DNA from: CBDAUN01 sp965214615
Lineage (GTDB): Bacteria > Pseudomonadota > Gammaproteobacteria > Arenicellales > JAJDZL01
Length of the DNA stretch: 64,000 nucleotides
NCBI GenBank assembly: GCA_965214615.1
Contig: OZ243952.1
Location: forward strand, 496,001-560,000
Direction of reading: 5' to 3'
The notes below the pieces were generated by a model, which saw only the letters and a program-made list of their open reading frames with translations, made no database searches and had not been told where the DNA came from. Shown here one piece after another: positions 36,545 to 44,695 of the stretch; positions within the stretch are counted from its first letter, which is position 1, and each line of letters opens with the position of its first letter. A program made the translations under genes and the position numbers.

Positions 36545-37798
36545 ATGATGCAAAAAACGCACAGCTGGCCGGACGGCCACTGGAGCTGGCCGATCCAGGT
36601 CAATCACAAGCACGGTGTTCGATGCGGGCCGATGATCTGGGTTGGCGGACAAGTCGATCTGGATGCCAAGGGAAACGTGCGAACTCCGGGCGACCTAGAT
36701 GCGCAGACAGTCAATGCGATGGCATATTTTGAGCAGGTGCTGGACGATCTGGACTGCGATCTTGGCGATTTGGTGTCCCTGCTTTGCTTTTATGTCAACG
36801 ACGGCTCAGTTGATGAAGCGGTTTTTCTTGAAAGCGTTGCGCGATGCTTGCCTCGAGGGTGCCGGACGACGGTGACTGCCGTACCGGTGCCGTATCTTGC
36901 ATATGACGGCCTGATGGTGGAAATTGAAGGCTGCGCGATGCGACGCGAAAATGGCCAGAGCACGGAACGACGCATTGCGCATTGCGCCGATTCGACGTTT
37001 TTGCCGTCACCTTTTGTGGAAGGACTTCAATCTGACAGCATGATCTTCGTATCCGGCCAGTATCCGGTGGATGGCGAAGGTCAGGTCGCCTGCGCAGGCG
37101 ATGTTTCGGGGCAGACCCAGGTGGTGGCTTCAAGAATTTCAAAGATTCTGGAGGAATTGGGTGCGGACTTCGATGATGTCGTCAAATCCAACCGGTGGTA
37201 TGCCGGTGTTGCTGGCATCGAAGACTTCGAAGCTGCAGCGTTGATGTTTGCGCGCAATTTCAAGGAGCCGGGTCCGGCGGCAACAGGGGTGCCGATTCCG
37301 CGCCACGCAGACGGGTCGGTGATGATCAAAATTGCGGTGATCGCGATGCGCGCGCTCGACGGCTCCTATCTTGAGCGCATGCATTCGTGGCCGGCGGGGC
37401 TTTGGGACTGGCATGTTCATCTGCCGTACAAGCATGGCGTGCTGTGCGACGGGATGATTTTTGTCGGAGGTCAGGTTTCGCTCGACAGCAGTGGCCGGGC
37501 AGTCAATCCTGACGACCTGGGTGCGCAAACGCATCAGGCGATGCGGCACATTGGCGCCATTTTGGAGGATTTGGGAGCGCACTACGACGATGTATGCAAG
37601 ATCATGACGGTCTATAAGGGCAGCTGCGGCGCGCGCGATTTGCACACCAATCTGCCGATCCGCTCATCGTATTTCCCTTCAGCCGGTCCTGCGACAACAG
37701 GAGTTCCGCTGCCGGATCTGGCTTACGAATCGATGGTAGTCGAGATCGATGCGTACGCGATGACCGACGTTTTGAAACGCAAGCGGCAAAGTCGCTGA
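36545..37798 (+). CDS. Triple-domain RidA (YjgF/Rid) family protein
   Basis: The 417-residue chain consists of three consecutive RidA-like domains, about residues 5-133, 150-268 and 278-406. Domains 1 and 3 share the start HSWPxGxWxW and the strand MI[WF]VGGQVxLD; domain 2 has MIFVSGQYPVD. RidA normally forms a homotrimer with an active site between subunits, so this looks like a trimer on one chain. Only domain 1 has an Arg (R107, CRTTV) matching catalytic Arg105 of E. coli RidA; domains 2 and 3 have PAAT and PATT there. A ggggaag site precedes ATG 36545. RidA enzymes hydrolyse reactive enamines and imines, which fits neighbouring imino-acid enzymes. Confidence 0.87.
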   Translation: MMQKTHSWPDGHWSWPIQVNHKHGVRCGPMIWVGGQVDLDAKGNVRTPGDLDAQTVNAMAYFEQVLDDLDCDLGDLVSLLCFYVNDGSVDEAVFLESVARCLPRGCRTTVTAVPVPYLAYDGLMVEIEGCAMRRENGQSTERRIAHCADSTFLPSPFVEGLQSDSMIFVSGQYPVDGEGQVACAGDVSGQTQVVASRISKILEELGADFDDVVKSNRWYAGVAGIEDFEAAALMFARNFKEPGPAATGVPIPRHADGSVMIKIAVIAMRALDGSYLERMHSWPAGLWDWHVHLPYKHGVLCDGMIFVGGQVSLDSSGRAVNPDDLGAQTHQAMRHIGAILEDLGAHYDDVCKIMTVYKGSCGARDLHTNLPIRSSYFPSAGPATTGVPLPDLAYESMVVEIDAYAMTDVLKRKRQSR

Positions 37799-37997
37799 GA
37801 GCATTCAATCGACGGCCGCAAGAGAGCCGAATCATGTTCGGCATCGCCCGAATTCCGGCAAAATGCATTCAATCAATGCAATCGTGCTCGCATTGTTGTA
37901 ATATTGCGGGTTGGAGTAGATACATGGTTCGCAAGTCTGTACCAGACGAACGAACCGCGCACAAACTTCATATCTTTGTTATCGGAGGAAATTTTTT

Positions 37998-38660
37998 ATG
38001 CGTAAATTTAGTTTGACTTCAATGCTCGCGGCTGTTTTGTCGTTTGCCTCGTTCAGCGCGGTAAGCGATGACATGAAGCCCGTCGGCATTACTCCCGATA
38101 TTATGTCGGTGGAACTGAGCGTTGGCGGCGAAGCGGTTAGTGTCATGCGCAACCAGGACAATAACGCGACAGTGAACCCGGCGTTTGCCAAGACATCCAG
38201 GCCTTGCCCCCCGTTTTGCATTCAGCCGTCGACTCTGGCTACTGGCGTAGAGACGATCGCCGAAGTGGAATTGCTGGACTATGCGAAATCGATGAACACC
38301 GGAGATGATTCGATCGTAGTGATTGATTCTCGAACACCCGACTGGGTAGAGCGCGGCACTGTCCCGACAGCGATGAACGTCGCCTGGACCAGGCTGAATC
38401 CTGCCAAAGGCGCGACGCCGATCGAGATCGCCGAAATTCTCGAGTCCGTGTTCAATGTTACGGAAAGCGAAGGCCTGTTTGACTTTTCAAACTGCAAGAC
38501 CGCGGTGATGTTCTGCAACGGCATGTGGTGCGGACAATCGCCGAACAATATCAAGAATCTGCTGCGGCTCGGATATCCGGCACACAAGATCAAGTGGTAT
38601 CGCGGCGGAATGCAGAATTGGGAGAATCTGGGTCTGACTACAATTCGCCCGAACGCCTAG
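37998..38660 (+). CDS. Exported rhodanese-domain protein
   Basis: A signal peptide (SMLAAVLSFASFSAVS) precedes a roughly 195-residue periplasmic part. A cysteine motif RPCPPFCIQP occurs near residue 68, and a single rhodanese domain contains VVIDSRTPDWVERGTVPTAM, the active-site loop MFCNGMWCGQSP with nucleophile Cys, and YRGGMQNW. A good ribosome site (atcggaggaa) lies seven to ten bases before ATG 37998. It could act in periplasmic sulfur transfer or disulfide chemistry. A hairpin follows the stop. Confidence 0.87.
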   Translation: MRKFSLTSMLAAVLSFASFSAVSDDMKPVGITPDIMSVELSVGGEAVSVMRNQDNNATVNPAFAKTSRPCPPFCIQPSTLATGVETIAEVELLDYAKSMNTGDDSIVVIDSRTPDWVERGTVPTAMNVAWTRLNPAKGATPIEIAEILESVFNVTESEGLFDFSNCKTAVMFCNGMWCGQSPNNIKNLLRLGYPAHKIKWYRGGMQNWENLGLTTIRPNA

Positions 38661-38677
38661 TTCAAACCGGATCGTTC

Positions 38678-38711
38678 GAATGCGTTCCTGCCGCAGGGCA
38701 GGGGCGCATTC
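38678..38711 (+). terminator. Hairpin after rhodanese gene
   Basis: gaatgcg (38678-38684) pairs with cgcattc (38705-38711), and tcctgcc pairs with gggcagg inside. The stem of about 14 base pairs lies 18 bases after the rhodanese stop. No T-tract is present. Confidence 0.5.
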
Positions 38712-38768
38712 GGGTTGTACGCAACTGACACAGCGAACGGCGCATCGCGCCGCGCAACTGAATATTCA

Positions 38769-38784
38769 AGCGCCGAAAGGCGCT
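38769..38784. terminator. Intrinsic terminator-like hairpin
   Basis: agcgcc gaaa ggcgct is followed on the plus strand by ttcgtcattttt. The six-base-pair GC-rich stem with a GNRA-type loop can serve the rhodanese gene on the plus strand and possibly the small minus-strand gene ending at 38865. Confidence 0.6.
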
Positions 38785-38864
38785 TTCGTCATTTTTGGAC
38801 AATCGGAAAATCGACCGGGATTGCCGAGACAATGGTGCACCCGGCAAACGTGCAAAAAGGCAGG

Positions 38865-39032
38865 CTATTCGCAATCCGGCTCTTCGTCGGTAGCGGCCGC
38901 TATTTCAGGGTCGGTGATCGTGATGAGCTTGGGCTTGTCGGATGACGCCTCAGTTTCGGTCGCTTCGTCGGCATGCAGGGCCGAGATGCTGAATGAAATC
39001 AATGCAGCGAGTGCCAGCAAAGCGGTTTTCAT
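38865..39032 (-). CDS. Small exported acidic protein (55 residues), unknown
   Basis: A minus-strand frame of 55 codons starts MKTALLALAALISF, then SISALHADEA, a textbook signal peptide with A-x-A-type cleavage around residue 21. The mature part of about 34 residues is acidic (ATETEASSDKPK, TDPEIAAATDEEPDCE) with a single Cys near the end. The ribosome site ggagg lies ten bases upstream of ATG 39032. No family is recognised. It is too short for default gene callers but has all signals of a real exported peptide. Confidence 0.6.
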   Translation of the reverse strand: MKTALLALAALISFSISALHADEATETEASSDKPKLITITDPEIAAATDEEPDCE

Positions 39033-39769
39033 GAGCGCTTAATCCTCCGTTTGGTATCTTGCTTGATGATACAGCAATATGCACTCGTTCGGGCGGCGGA
39101 ACGGTGACATGCGTGAAATCAATGTGCTATTTAGCGTTGTGCGCGGCTTCGTTTGCCAACTGTTCATGGCGCCAAGCGAACTCGCCGAGCTGCGATTTGC
39201 GAAAGATGCCGCAGCCGTGTCTGTGTTGGACAGCCGTTGTGGCGCGAAATTCAATTTCAACTTGATTCGCCGGCATCGCTGACGCCAGGACTGACCGGAT
39301 TCATCGTCGATTGACGGTTCGCACGGCTTGCGGACTAAAGCCGCAGCACCGTGTGCAAATGACGAAGAAAGTGGCGGCAGTGGCGGTTCCGGGTCCAGCG
39401 CCACACCTCTTTCTCAGATTCAATCATGCCGTAGCTTTTTCTCTATCAAATTGCGTAGAATTGTTGCTGCGAGAGTTCAAATCTCAGGCATGGCGGTGTA
39501 AATTGTCGTCATCTCGACGGACGCAGGCTCGATCACCTTCGGATTGGAAATAATATTTGGAGTGCAGGTAAATTAGTGGTAGCATTAAGTCATGAATCGA
39601 GCCGATCTAATCGAATGGCTAACAGGATGGCTAACGACACTGTCAACTTAGCCAAATCAAGCCTTGATCGGCATATCGACAAGCTCTTCACGTCTTTCCA
39701 GCGGCACGAACCGGTGTCCGCCATCGGATACAGCAAATGAAATTACTGAAAACTCCAGGTTATTTATCT
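39033..39769. other. Region without recognised gene
   Basis: About 740 bases between the small exported protein and the DUF465 gene. Open frames exist but none resembles a family or carries a good ribosome site. The promoter of the exported peptide should lie near 39040-39120. Confidence 0.45.
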
Positions 39770-39979
39770 ATGGTCGACAACAGCATTACAGAGGATATCC
39801 AGTTAAAATTAGACAAAATGAAAACAGAGCATCGCGACCTTGACGATGTCTTGAAGCGACTTTCCGAAGATCGCAATGTAGATGAATTGCAGATCAGACG
39901 CCTGAAAAAACGCAAGTTGCAATTGAAGGATTCGATCACAATTCTCGAAAGCCAGCTATTGCCTGATCTCTCGGCATAG
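39770..39979 (+). CDS. DUF465/YdcH-family small coiled-coil protein
   Basis: The 69-residue helical protein has TEHRDLDDVLKRL and the family-defining IRRLKKRKLQLKDSITILES then LLPDLSA. The K-K-R-K-L-x-L-K-D-x-I signature of DUF465 is clear. The protein is a predicted short two-helix coiled coil of unknown cellular role, widespread in proteobacteria. ATG 39770 is preferred over 39737 because family members start a few residues before the first helix; no strong ribosome site supports either. Confidence 0.8.
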   Translation: MVDNSITEDIQLKLDKMKTEHRDLDDVLKRLSEDRNVDELQIRRLKKRKLQLKDSITILESQLLPDLSA

Positions 39980-40659
39980 GACAGATAAGCCGGTTCAACG
40001 CCCGAGTCTGCCTGTTTCAAAGCTTGCCTGCGTCGCGGGCTATGCAAAGCGAATGTCCTGCATTTGTCGGTCAGTACTTGCTGCACATGCGTTGTTCCCG
40101 TTGCCTGCGATGCGGATGACACCTGTGAATTCCTAGCCCAAGTTTCGGGGTTCATATTCGTCCTTTTCAGCCGCACGGAGAGTCCTGCGGGGAGCATTGA
40201 TGCTCATTTTTGCTCCCGTCAAGTTGTAGCGCATCGACGAAAAACATCTCCATTTGCCGGTCACCCTCCCGTATCACGTCTCGTAGCGCGCATCCCTGAT
40301 CCGAGGCCATGCCTCTACCTGCCTAGTGGATGATCGTGCGAAATATTTCCCATAGCTTTTGCGCATAGCTCAGCATACGGGTGTGCTCGGCCAGGTGTAA
40401 TTTTCCACCGCGGCGCGCGCCGACCTGTCAAATTCACTTCTAGCGTCAGTCGCCTGATCCAGGCCGCCCCCTATTTGTTTGTGTTGCCGCAAATAATCAA
40501 CTTGATTGAACAAAAAAACCTTACAGGGTCACCCTGTGAGCCACTGACCGGTTACAGTATTCAATCGACACAATTTACGAACCGCATCAGCACGGCAGTA
40601 AAGTCATGCGTTCGCAGCAAGCGTTCATCGATGCAGCATAGGCTCAAGGAGATATTCAC
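39980..40659. other. Region without recognised gene
   Basis: About 680 bases between the DUF465 gene and the Rpn-family gene. No supported gene, RNA or repeat was seen. Confidence 0.45.
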
Positions 40660-41652
40660 ATGCCTGAATCAATTGGCAACCAAACCGCGCAGGCTCAACG
40701 TGGTCCGGTGCATAACAACTATTTCAGAAGTCATTTCAACAGTCCGCACCAGATCAGGCAACTTTTGATTCTTGCTATGAGCAAAGAGCAAGTCGAGTGC
40801 TTCGATTTCGATACGATCTGCGTGCTTCCAAGCACTCTCAGCGATACTGAGCAGTTGACGGAAAAGCATTCCGACCTAATCATCAGTTGCCATCTGAAAA
40901 GCGGCGGCAAGGTGATTATCAACATCGTCATTGAGGCGAAAAGCTCCTCTGATTCCGGTCTGATGCGCCAGTTGCTCGGATATATGGCGAGACTCTATGG
41001 CAATGATGCATCTGCGGTGCTCGCTTTGACTGTGTTTCACGGCAAATCCAAGTGGCGCGTCGACAAAACGTTCCATGAGTTTGAGCACGCGCGGCTTCCT
41101 AGGGAATTTGTAGGGCAGTTCCGCGATTACCTGATTGATTTTCGCACTATCTTCGTAAGCTTGGGCGATCGCAATGTGAATCGACGGATGCAACGATTGC
41201 CGCTCAAAGAGCGACTTGCGTTGCAGGTGTTGGCTGAGATATGGGAGGCGGGCGCGGCATCATTTGCCAAATGGCTGCAAAAGGCTGCGAACTTGCCGGA
41301 GCAGCAACTGGTTGAATTTATCAAGAGCACTTATATATATTTGTCGAAAGTGCACAAGGCGGTTACGATAGAGGAAATGAAAGAGGCAATCGAGGCGAAG
41401 AAGCCGGGAGACGAGAAAATGGCGCAAGTAATGCGACTGTGGGAAGGCGTGATGCCTGAGACGCTGGCAGAGGCCGAGGCGCAGGGCATGGAGAAAGGCA
41501 TCGAAAAAGGCATGGAAAAAGGCATGGAAAAAACCTTGAATAGCGTAGCGCTTCGCATGTTGCGCGACGGATTTGATGTGAACTTCATCCGCAAGTACTG
41601 TGAATTGAATGAAGAGCAGATCAGGAAACTGAAGATCTCCGCGCTAGGATAA
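40660..41652 (+). CDS. Rpn-family recombination-promoting nuclease/putative transposase
   Basis: The N-terminal PD-(D/E)XK region reads KHSDLIISCHLK then VIINIVIEAKSSSDSGLMRQLLGYMARLY, giving the D-x(n)-E-x-K catalytic pattern of Rpn/YhgA proteins. The C terminus has the typical run of Glu-Lys-Gly repeats (MEKGIEKGMEKGMEK), then a short helical tail VALRMLRDGFDVNFIRKY. At 330 residues it is full length. Rpn proteins cut DNA and promote RecA-independent recombination; repeat-length variation in the tail is common. An imperfect ribosome site precedes ATG 40660. Confidence 0.8.
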   Translation: MPESIGNQTAQAQRGPVHNNYFRSHFNSPHQIRQLLILAMSKEQVECFDFDTICVLPSTLSDTEQLTEKHSDLIISCHLKSGGKVIINIVIEAKSSSDSGLMRQLLGYMARLYGNDASAVLALTVFHGKSKWRVDKTFHEFEHARLPREFVGQFRDYLIDFRTIFVSLGDRNVNRRMQRLPLKERLALQVLAEIWEAGAASFAKWLQKAANLPEQQLVEFIKSTYIYLSKVHKAVTIEEMKEAIEAKKPGDEKMAQVMRLWEGVMPETLAEAEAQGMEKGIEKGMEKGMEKTLNSVALRMLRDGFDVNFIRKYCELNEEQIRKLKISALG

Positions 41653-41669
41653 CTGACGCTGTGTCAGTT
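41651..41669 (+). terminator. Hairpin at end of Rpn gene
   Basis: aactgac gctgt gtcagtt is a perfect seven-base-pair stem beginning within the stop codon region. No strong T-tract follows, so its role in termination is tentative. Confidence 0.45.
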
Positions 41670-41954
41670 CGCAATTGGCGAACAGATAACCGATGCCGCC
41701 ACAAATTCGGGCTGAATTGGGAACGGTGCTGATGCCCATGTTTGCAGTCAATCTTGGCCGGTGCATTTATAATTACTCCTGGCCATTGGAGTCTGGCTGG
41801 ACCGCAAAGACAGCGCGCCGCGGACAGCTCTAAAGTAAAGTGAATCCCACTTAAGACGGCAGGTTCGCGAGTTTGCGAATTTACAAGTCGTACCTTTTGC
41901 CGGGGATTCAACGGCAAACGAGGACATTCCGAGCCGGAATCCGCATGCGCTAAA

Positions 41955-43265
41955 TCAGTACCGATAGTACTCCGGCTTGTACGGTCCGTCTGCAGAAACC
42001 CCGATGTATTGCTCCTGCTCTTCGGTGAGGCGTGTCAAATTCGCGCCTATTTTCCCAAGATGCAGGCGAGCGACTTCTTCGTCCAGCGATTTTGGCAGTA
42101 CGTGGACGTCAATCTCGTACTTGTCCGGATTCGTCCACAGCTCAATTTGGGCGAGCACCTGGTTGGTGAAGGAATTCGACATCACAAAGCTCGGATGTCC
42201 GGTGGCGCATCCGAGATTCACGAGCCTTCCTTCGGCAAGCACGATCAGTCGTTTTCCATCGGGAAAGATGACATGGTCGACCTGCGGCTTGATGTTTTCC
42301 CAGTCAAGTTCGCGCAGCGAGGTGATGTCGATTTCGCCATCGAAGTGTCCAATATTGCAAACGATAGCCTGATCCTTCATGGCCCGCATGTGGTCCATCG
42401 TGATCACATGCCAGTTGCCGGTTGCGGTGACGAAGATGTCCGCTACCGGTGCGGCTTCGGCCATCGTGACGACACGAAAGCCTTCCATTGCAGCCTGCAA
42501 TGCGCAAATCGGATCGATTTCCGTAATGAGAACGGTCGCGCCCTGTCCGCGCAGGGATTGTGCGCAGCCTTTTCCCACATCGCCGTATCCGCACACCACT
42601 GCAATCTTTGAAGCGATCATTACGTCGGTGGCCCGCTTGATGCCGTCAAGCAGCGATTCGCGGCAGCCGTAGAGATTGTCGAACTTGCTCTTGGTCACCG
42701 AATCGTTGACGTTGAAAGCGGGGCACATCAGCTTGTCTTTGGCTTTCATTTCGTAGAGCCGATGCACGCCGGTGGTGGTTTCCTCGGTCAGTCCGCGCAC
42801 CGCGCTCATGGCTTCGGGATACTTTTCGTGCATCACAACGGTCAGGTCGCCGCCGTCGTCGAGAAGCATATTGGGCTGCCACCCGTCGGGCCCGAAGATG
42901 GTCTGATCGACGCACCACCAGTATTCGTCCTCGGTCTCGCCTTTCCAGGCGAACACGGGAATACCGTCATCGGCCACGGCTGCAGCCGCGTGATCCTGGG
43001 TGGAAAAAATGTTGCACGACGACCAGCGCACCTGCGCGCCGAGTTCGATCAGGGTGCGAATCAGCACCGCGGTCTGGATGGTCATATGCAGGCAGCCGGC
43101 GATTCGTGCTCCTTCAAGCGGCTTTTGTCCGGCATATTTCTCTCGCAGCGCCATCAGTCCCGGCATCTCGGTTTCTGCAATGGCGATTTCCTTGCGGCCC
43201 CATTCGGCAAGACCTATGTCGGCGACTTTGTAGTCTTTGGCAACGGAATGCAGTGCTGCTGTCAT
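41955..43265 (-). CDS. ahcY: Adenosylhomocysteinase (SAH hydrolase)
   Basis: At 436 residues it matches the family across the length: GARIAGCLHMTIQTAVLIRTL, CNIFSTQDHAAAAVA, FNVNDSVTKSKFDNLYGCR, the NAD-binding VVCGYGDVGKGCA and the C-terminal LTEEQEQYIGVSADGPYKPEYYRY in segments. It reversibly splits S-adenosylhomocysteine into adenosine and homocysteine, relieving product inhibition of methyltransferases. It lies 44 bases after metK in the same direction, giving a two-gene S-adenosylmethionine cycle unit. gagagg lies before ATG 43265. Confidence 0.97.
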   Translation of the reverse strand: MTAALHSVAKDYKVADIGLAEWGRKEIAIAETEMPGLMALREKYAGQKPLEGARIAGCLHMTIQTAVLIRTLIELGAQVRWSSCNIFSTQDHAAAAVADDGIPVFAWKGETEDEYWWCVDQTIFGPDGWQPNMLLDDGGDLTVVMHEKYPEAMSAVRGLTEETTTGVHRLYEMKAKDKLMCPAFNVNDSVTKSKFDNLYGCRESLLDGIKRATDVMIASKIAVVCGYGDVGKGCAQSLRGQGATVLITEIDPICALQAAMEGFRVVTMAEAAPVADIFVTATGNWHVITMDHMRAMKDQAIVCNIGHFDGEIDITSLRELDWENIKPQVDHVIFPDGKRLIVLAEGRLVNLGCATGHPSFVMSNSFTNQVLAQIELWTNPDKYEIDVHVLPKSLDEEVARLHLGKIGANLTRLTEEQEQYIGVSADGPYKPEYYRY

Positions 43266-43309
43266 GCGGCAAGTCCTCTCAGGTTTGTGCAGGTTTGATT
43301 GCTCGGCCG

Positions 43310-44497
43310 CTATGTTCCGGCGGCGCTTGCTAGCGGGTCGGCCATGTCAGGCTGCTCCCAGGTAAAATCAGGCTCATTTCGGCCAAAGTGTCCGTAGACA
43401 GCGGTGTTTCTGTAGATCGGACGTCTCAGGTCGAGGCGTTCCATGATGGATTTTGGCCGAAGATTGAACAGTTCATTGATGATTGCTGCCAATTTGGAAT
43501 CTTCGCACATGCCGGTTCCGAAGGTGTTGACCATGACTGATACAGGATCGGCCTCGCCGATCGCATATGCAATCTGGACTTCGCACCGCTTTGCGAGCTT
43601 CGCTGCGACAACGTTCTTGGCGACATGCCGCATCGCGTAGGCGGCGGACCGGTCAACCTTGGTGGGGTCTTTCCCCGAGAAAGCGCCTCCGCCATGCCGC
43701 GCCATGCCGCCGTAGGTGTCGACTATGATCTTGCGTCCTGTCAGTCCGCAGTCGGCCTTGGGGCCGCCGTCGACAAATTTACCTGTCGGATTGATCAGAA
43801 TCGTCGGGTTTTCACGCATCATCTGCGCCGGAATTACGGGATTGATGATTTCTTCGATCACCCCTTCGCGTATGTCGGACTCCTTGATGCCTTCAGCGTG
43901 CTGGGTGGAAAGGACAATGGTGTCGACGTGCATCGGCGTGCCATTTTCATAGACTGCTGTGACCTGGGACTTTGCGTCGGGTCCCAGCCAGCTTAGTCTG
44001 CCGGATTTGCGTACTTGCGCCTGGCGGCGTACGAGCCTGTGCGAATAAGTGATCGGCCACGGCATAAGGACATCGCTTGTTTCGTCGCAGGCATAGCCGA
44101 ACATCATTCCCTGATCTCCGGCGCCTTGCTCCTTTTGTTCGCCCTCGTCAACGCCAAGGGCGATATCGCCAGACTGTTCGTTGACGAAAACGCTGACTTC
44201 GACGGTCTCGTAGTTGAATCCCAGGCTGTCGCAGTCGTATCCGATGTCGCGGATTACGTCGCGTGCGATTGTGTCGTAGTCCAGCCGCTCGGAAGTTGAC
44301 ACTTCTCCGGCGATGATGACGTGATGCCTGGTCCGGTCGCCTTCGCTGACTGACTTGACGAGTGTTTCGCAGCCGACGCGACTGTTCGGATCCTGGCTGA
44401 TTGCGCGGTCCAGTATTGCATCGGAGATTTGATCGCACATCTTGTCGGGATGTCCTTCGGATACCGATTCGGATGTGAATTTGTACCTTTGTGTCAT
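43310..44497 (-). CDS. metK: S-adenosylmethionine synthetase
   Basis: MetK signatures are intact: FTSESVSEGHPDKMCDQ at the N terminus, GAGDQGMMFGYACDET, and GGGAFSGKDPTKVDRSAAY. ATG 44497 gives the canonical start MTQRYKFTSESVSEGH and about 395 residues; the longer frame to 44599 adds an unconserved leader. It makes S-adenosylmethionine from methionine and ATP. Upstream on the minus strand lies a tataat-like -10 and a short gttgc/gcaac hairpin, but I could not match a known SAM riboswitch. Confidence 0.97.
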   Translation of the reverse strand: MTQRYKFTSESVSEGHPDKMCDQISDAILDRAISQDPNSRVGCETLVKSVSEGDRTRHHVIIAGEVSTSERLDYDTIARDVIRDIGYDCDSLGFNYETVEVSVFVNEQSGDIALGVDEGEQKEQGAGDQGMMFGYACDETSDVLMPWPITYSHRLVRRQAQVRKSGRLSWLGPDAKSQVTAVYENGTPMHVDTIVLSTQHAEGIKESDIREGVIEEIINPVIPAQMMRENPTILINPTGKFVDGGPKADCGLTGRKIIVDTYGGMARHGGGAFSGKDPTKVDRSAAYAMRHVAKNVVAAKLAKRCEVQIAYAIGEADPVSVMVNTFGTGMCEDSKLAAIINELFNLRPKSIMERLDLRRPIYRNTAVYGHFGRNEPDFTWEQPDMADPLASAAGT

Positions 44498-44695
44498 ATG
44501 CTCAATTGATTTCGGTTGCGATGTTGCGTTACCAAGGAAGCAACGTAAAATACGGTTCGCTATTATATTGAGTCGGCCTAGGCGGGTGTGCGTTTTCACT
44601 GAACCCCAGACTGATCAGGCTATGGGCACTGTCTGGTCGAATCGACGGCATTTCAACTGTATCGGTGTCGGTTGCCGGATGGGCGCCGCCGACGG
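44498..44695 (-). promoter_or_regulatory. metK leader with tataat-like -10 and hairpin
   Basis: On the minus strand, tataat sits near 44563-44568, followed by a leader with gttgc ... gcaac that can form a five-base-pair stem about 30 bases upstream of the ATG. No good -35 was found, and no SAM-I, SAM-II or SAH riboswitch consensus was recognised. Confidence 0.35.

Noticed and set aside
41490..41535. Repeats of ggcatggaaaaa considered as a mini-satellite
   Set aside because: They encode the E-K-G-M tail of the Rpn protein and are explained by it.
44498..44695. Possible SAM or SAH riboswitch before metK-ahcY
   Set aside because: The leader has only a short hairpin and no match to the SAM-I, SAM-II or SAH consensus I know; the metK-ahcY gap is only 44 bases.
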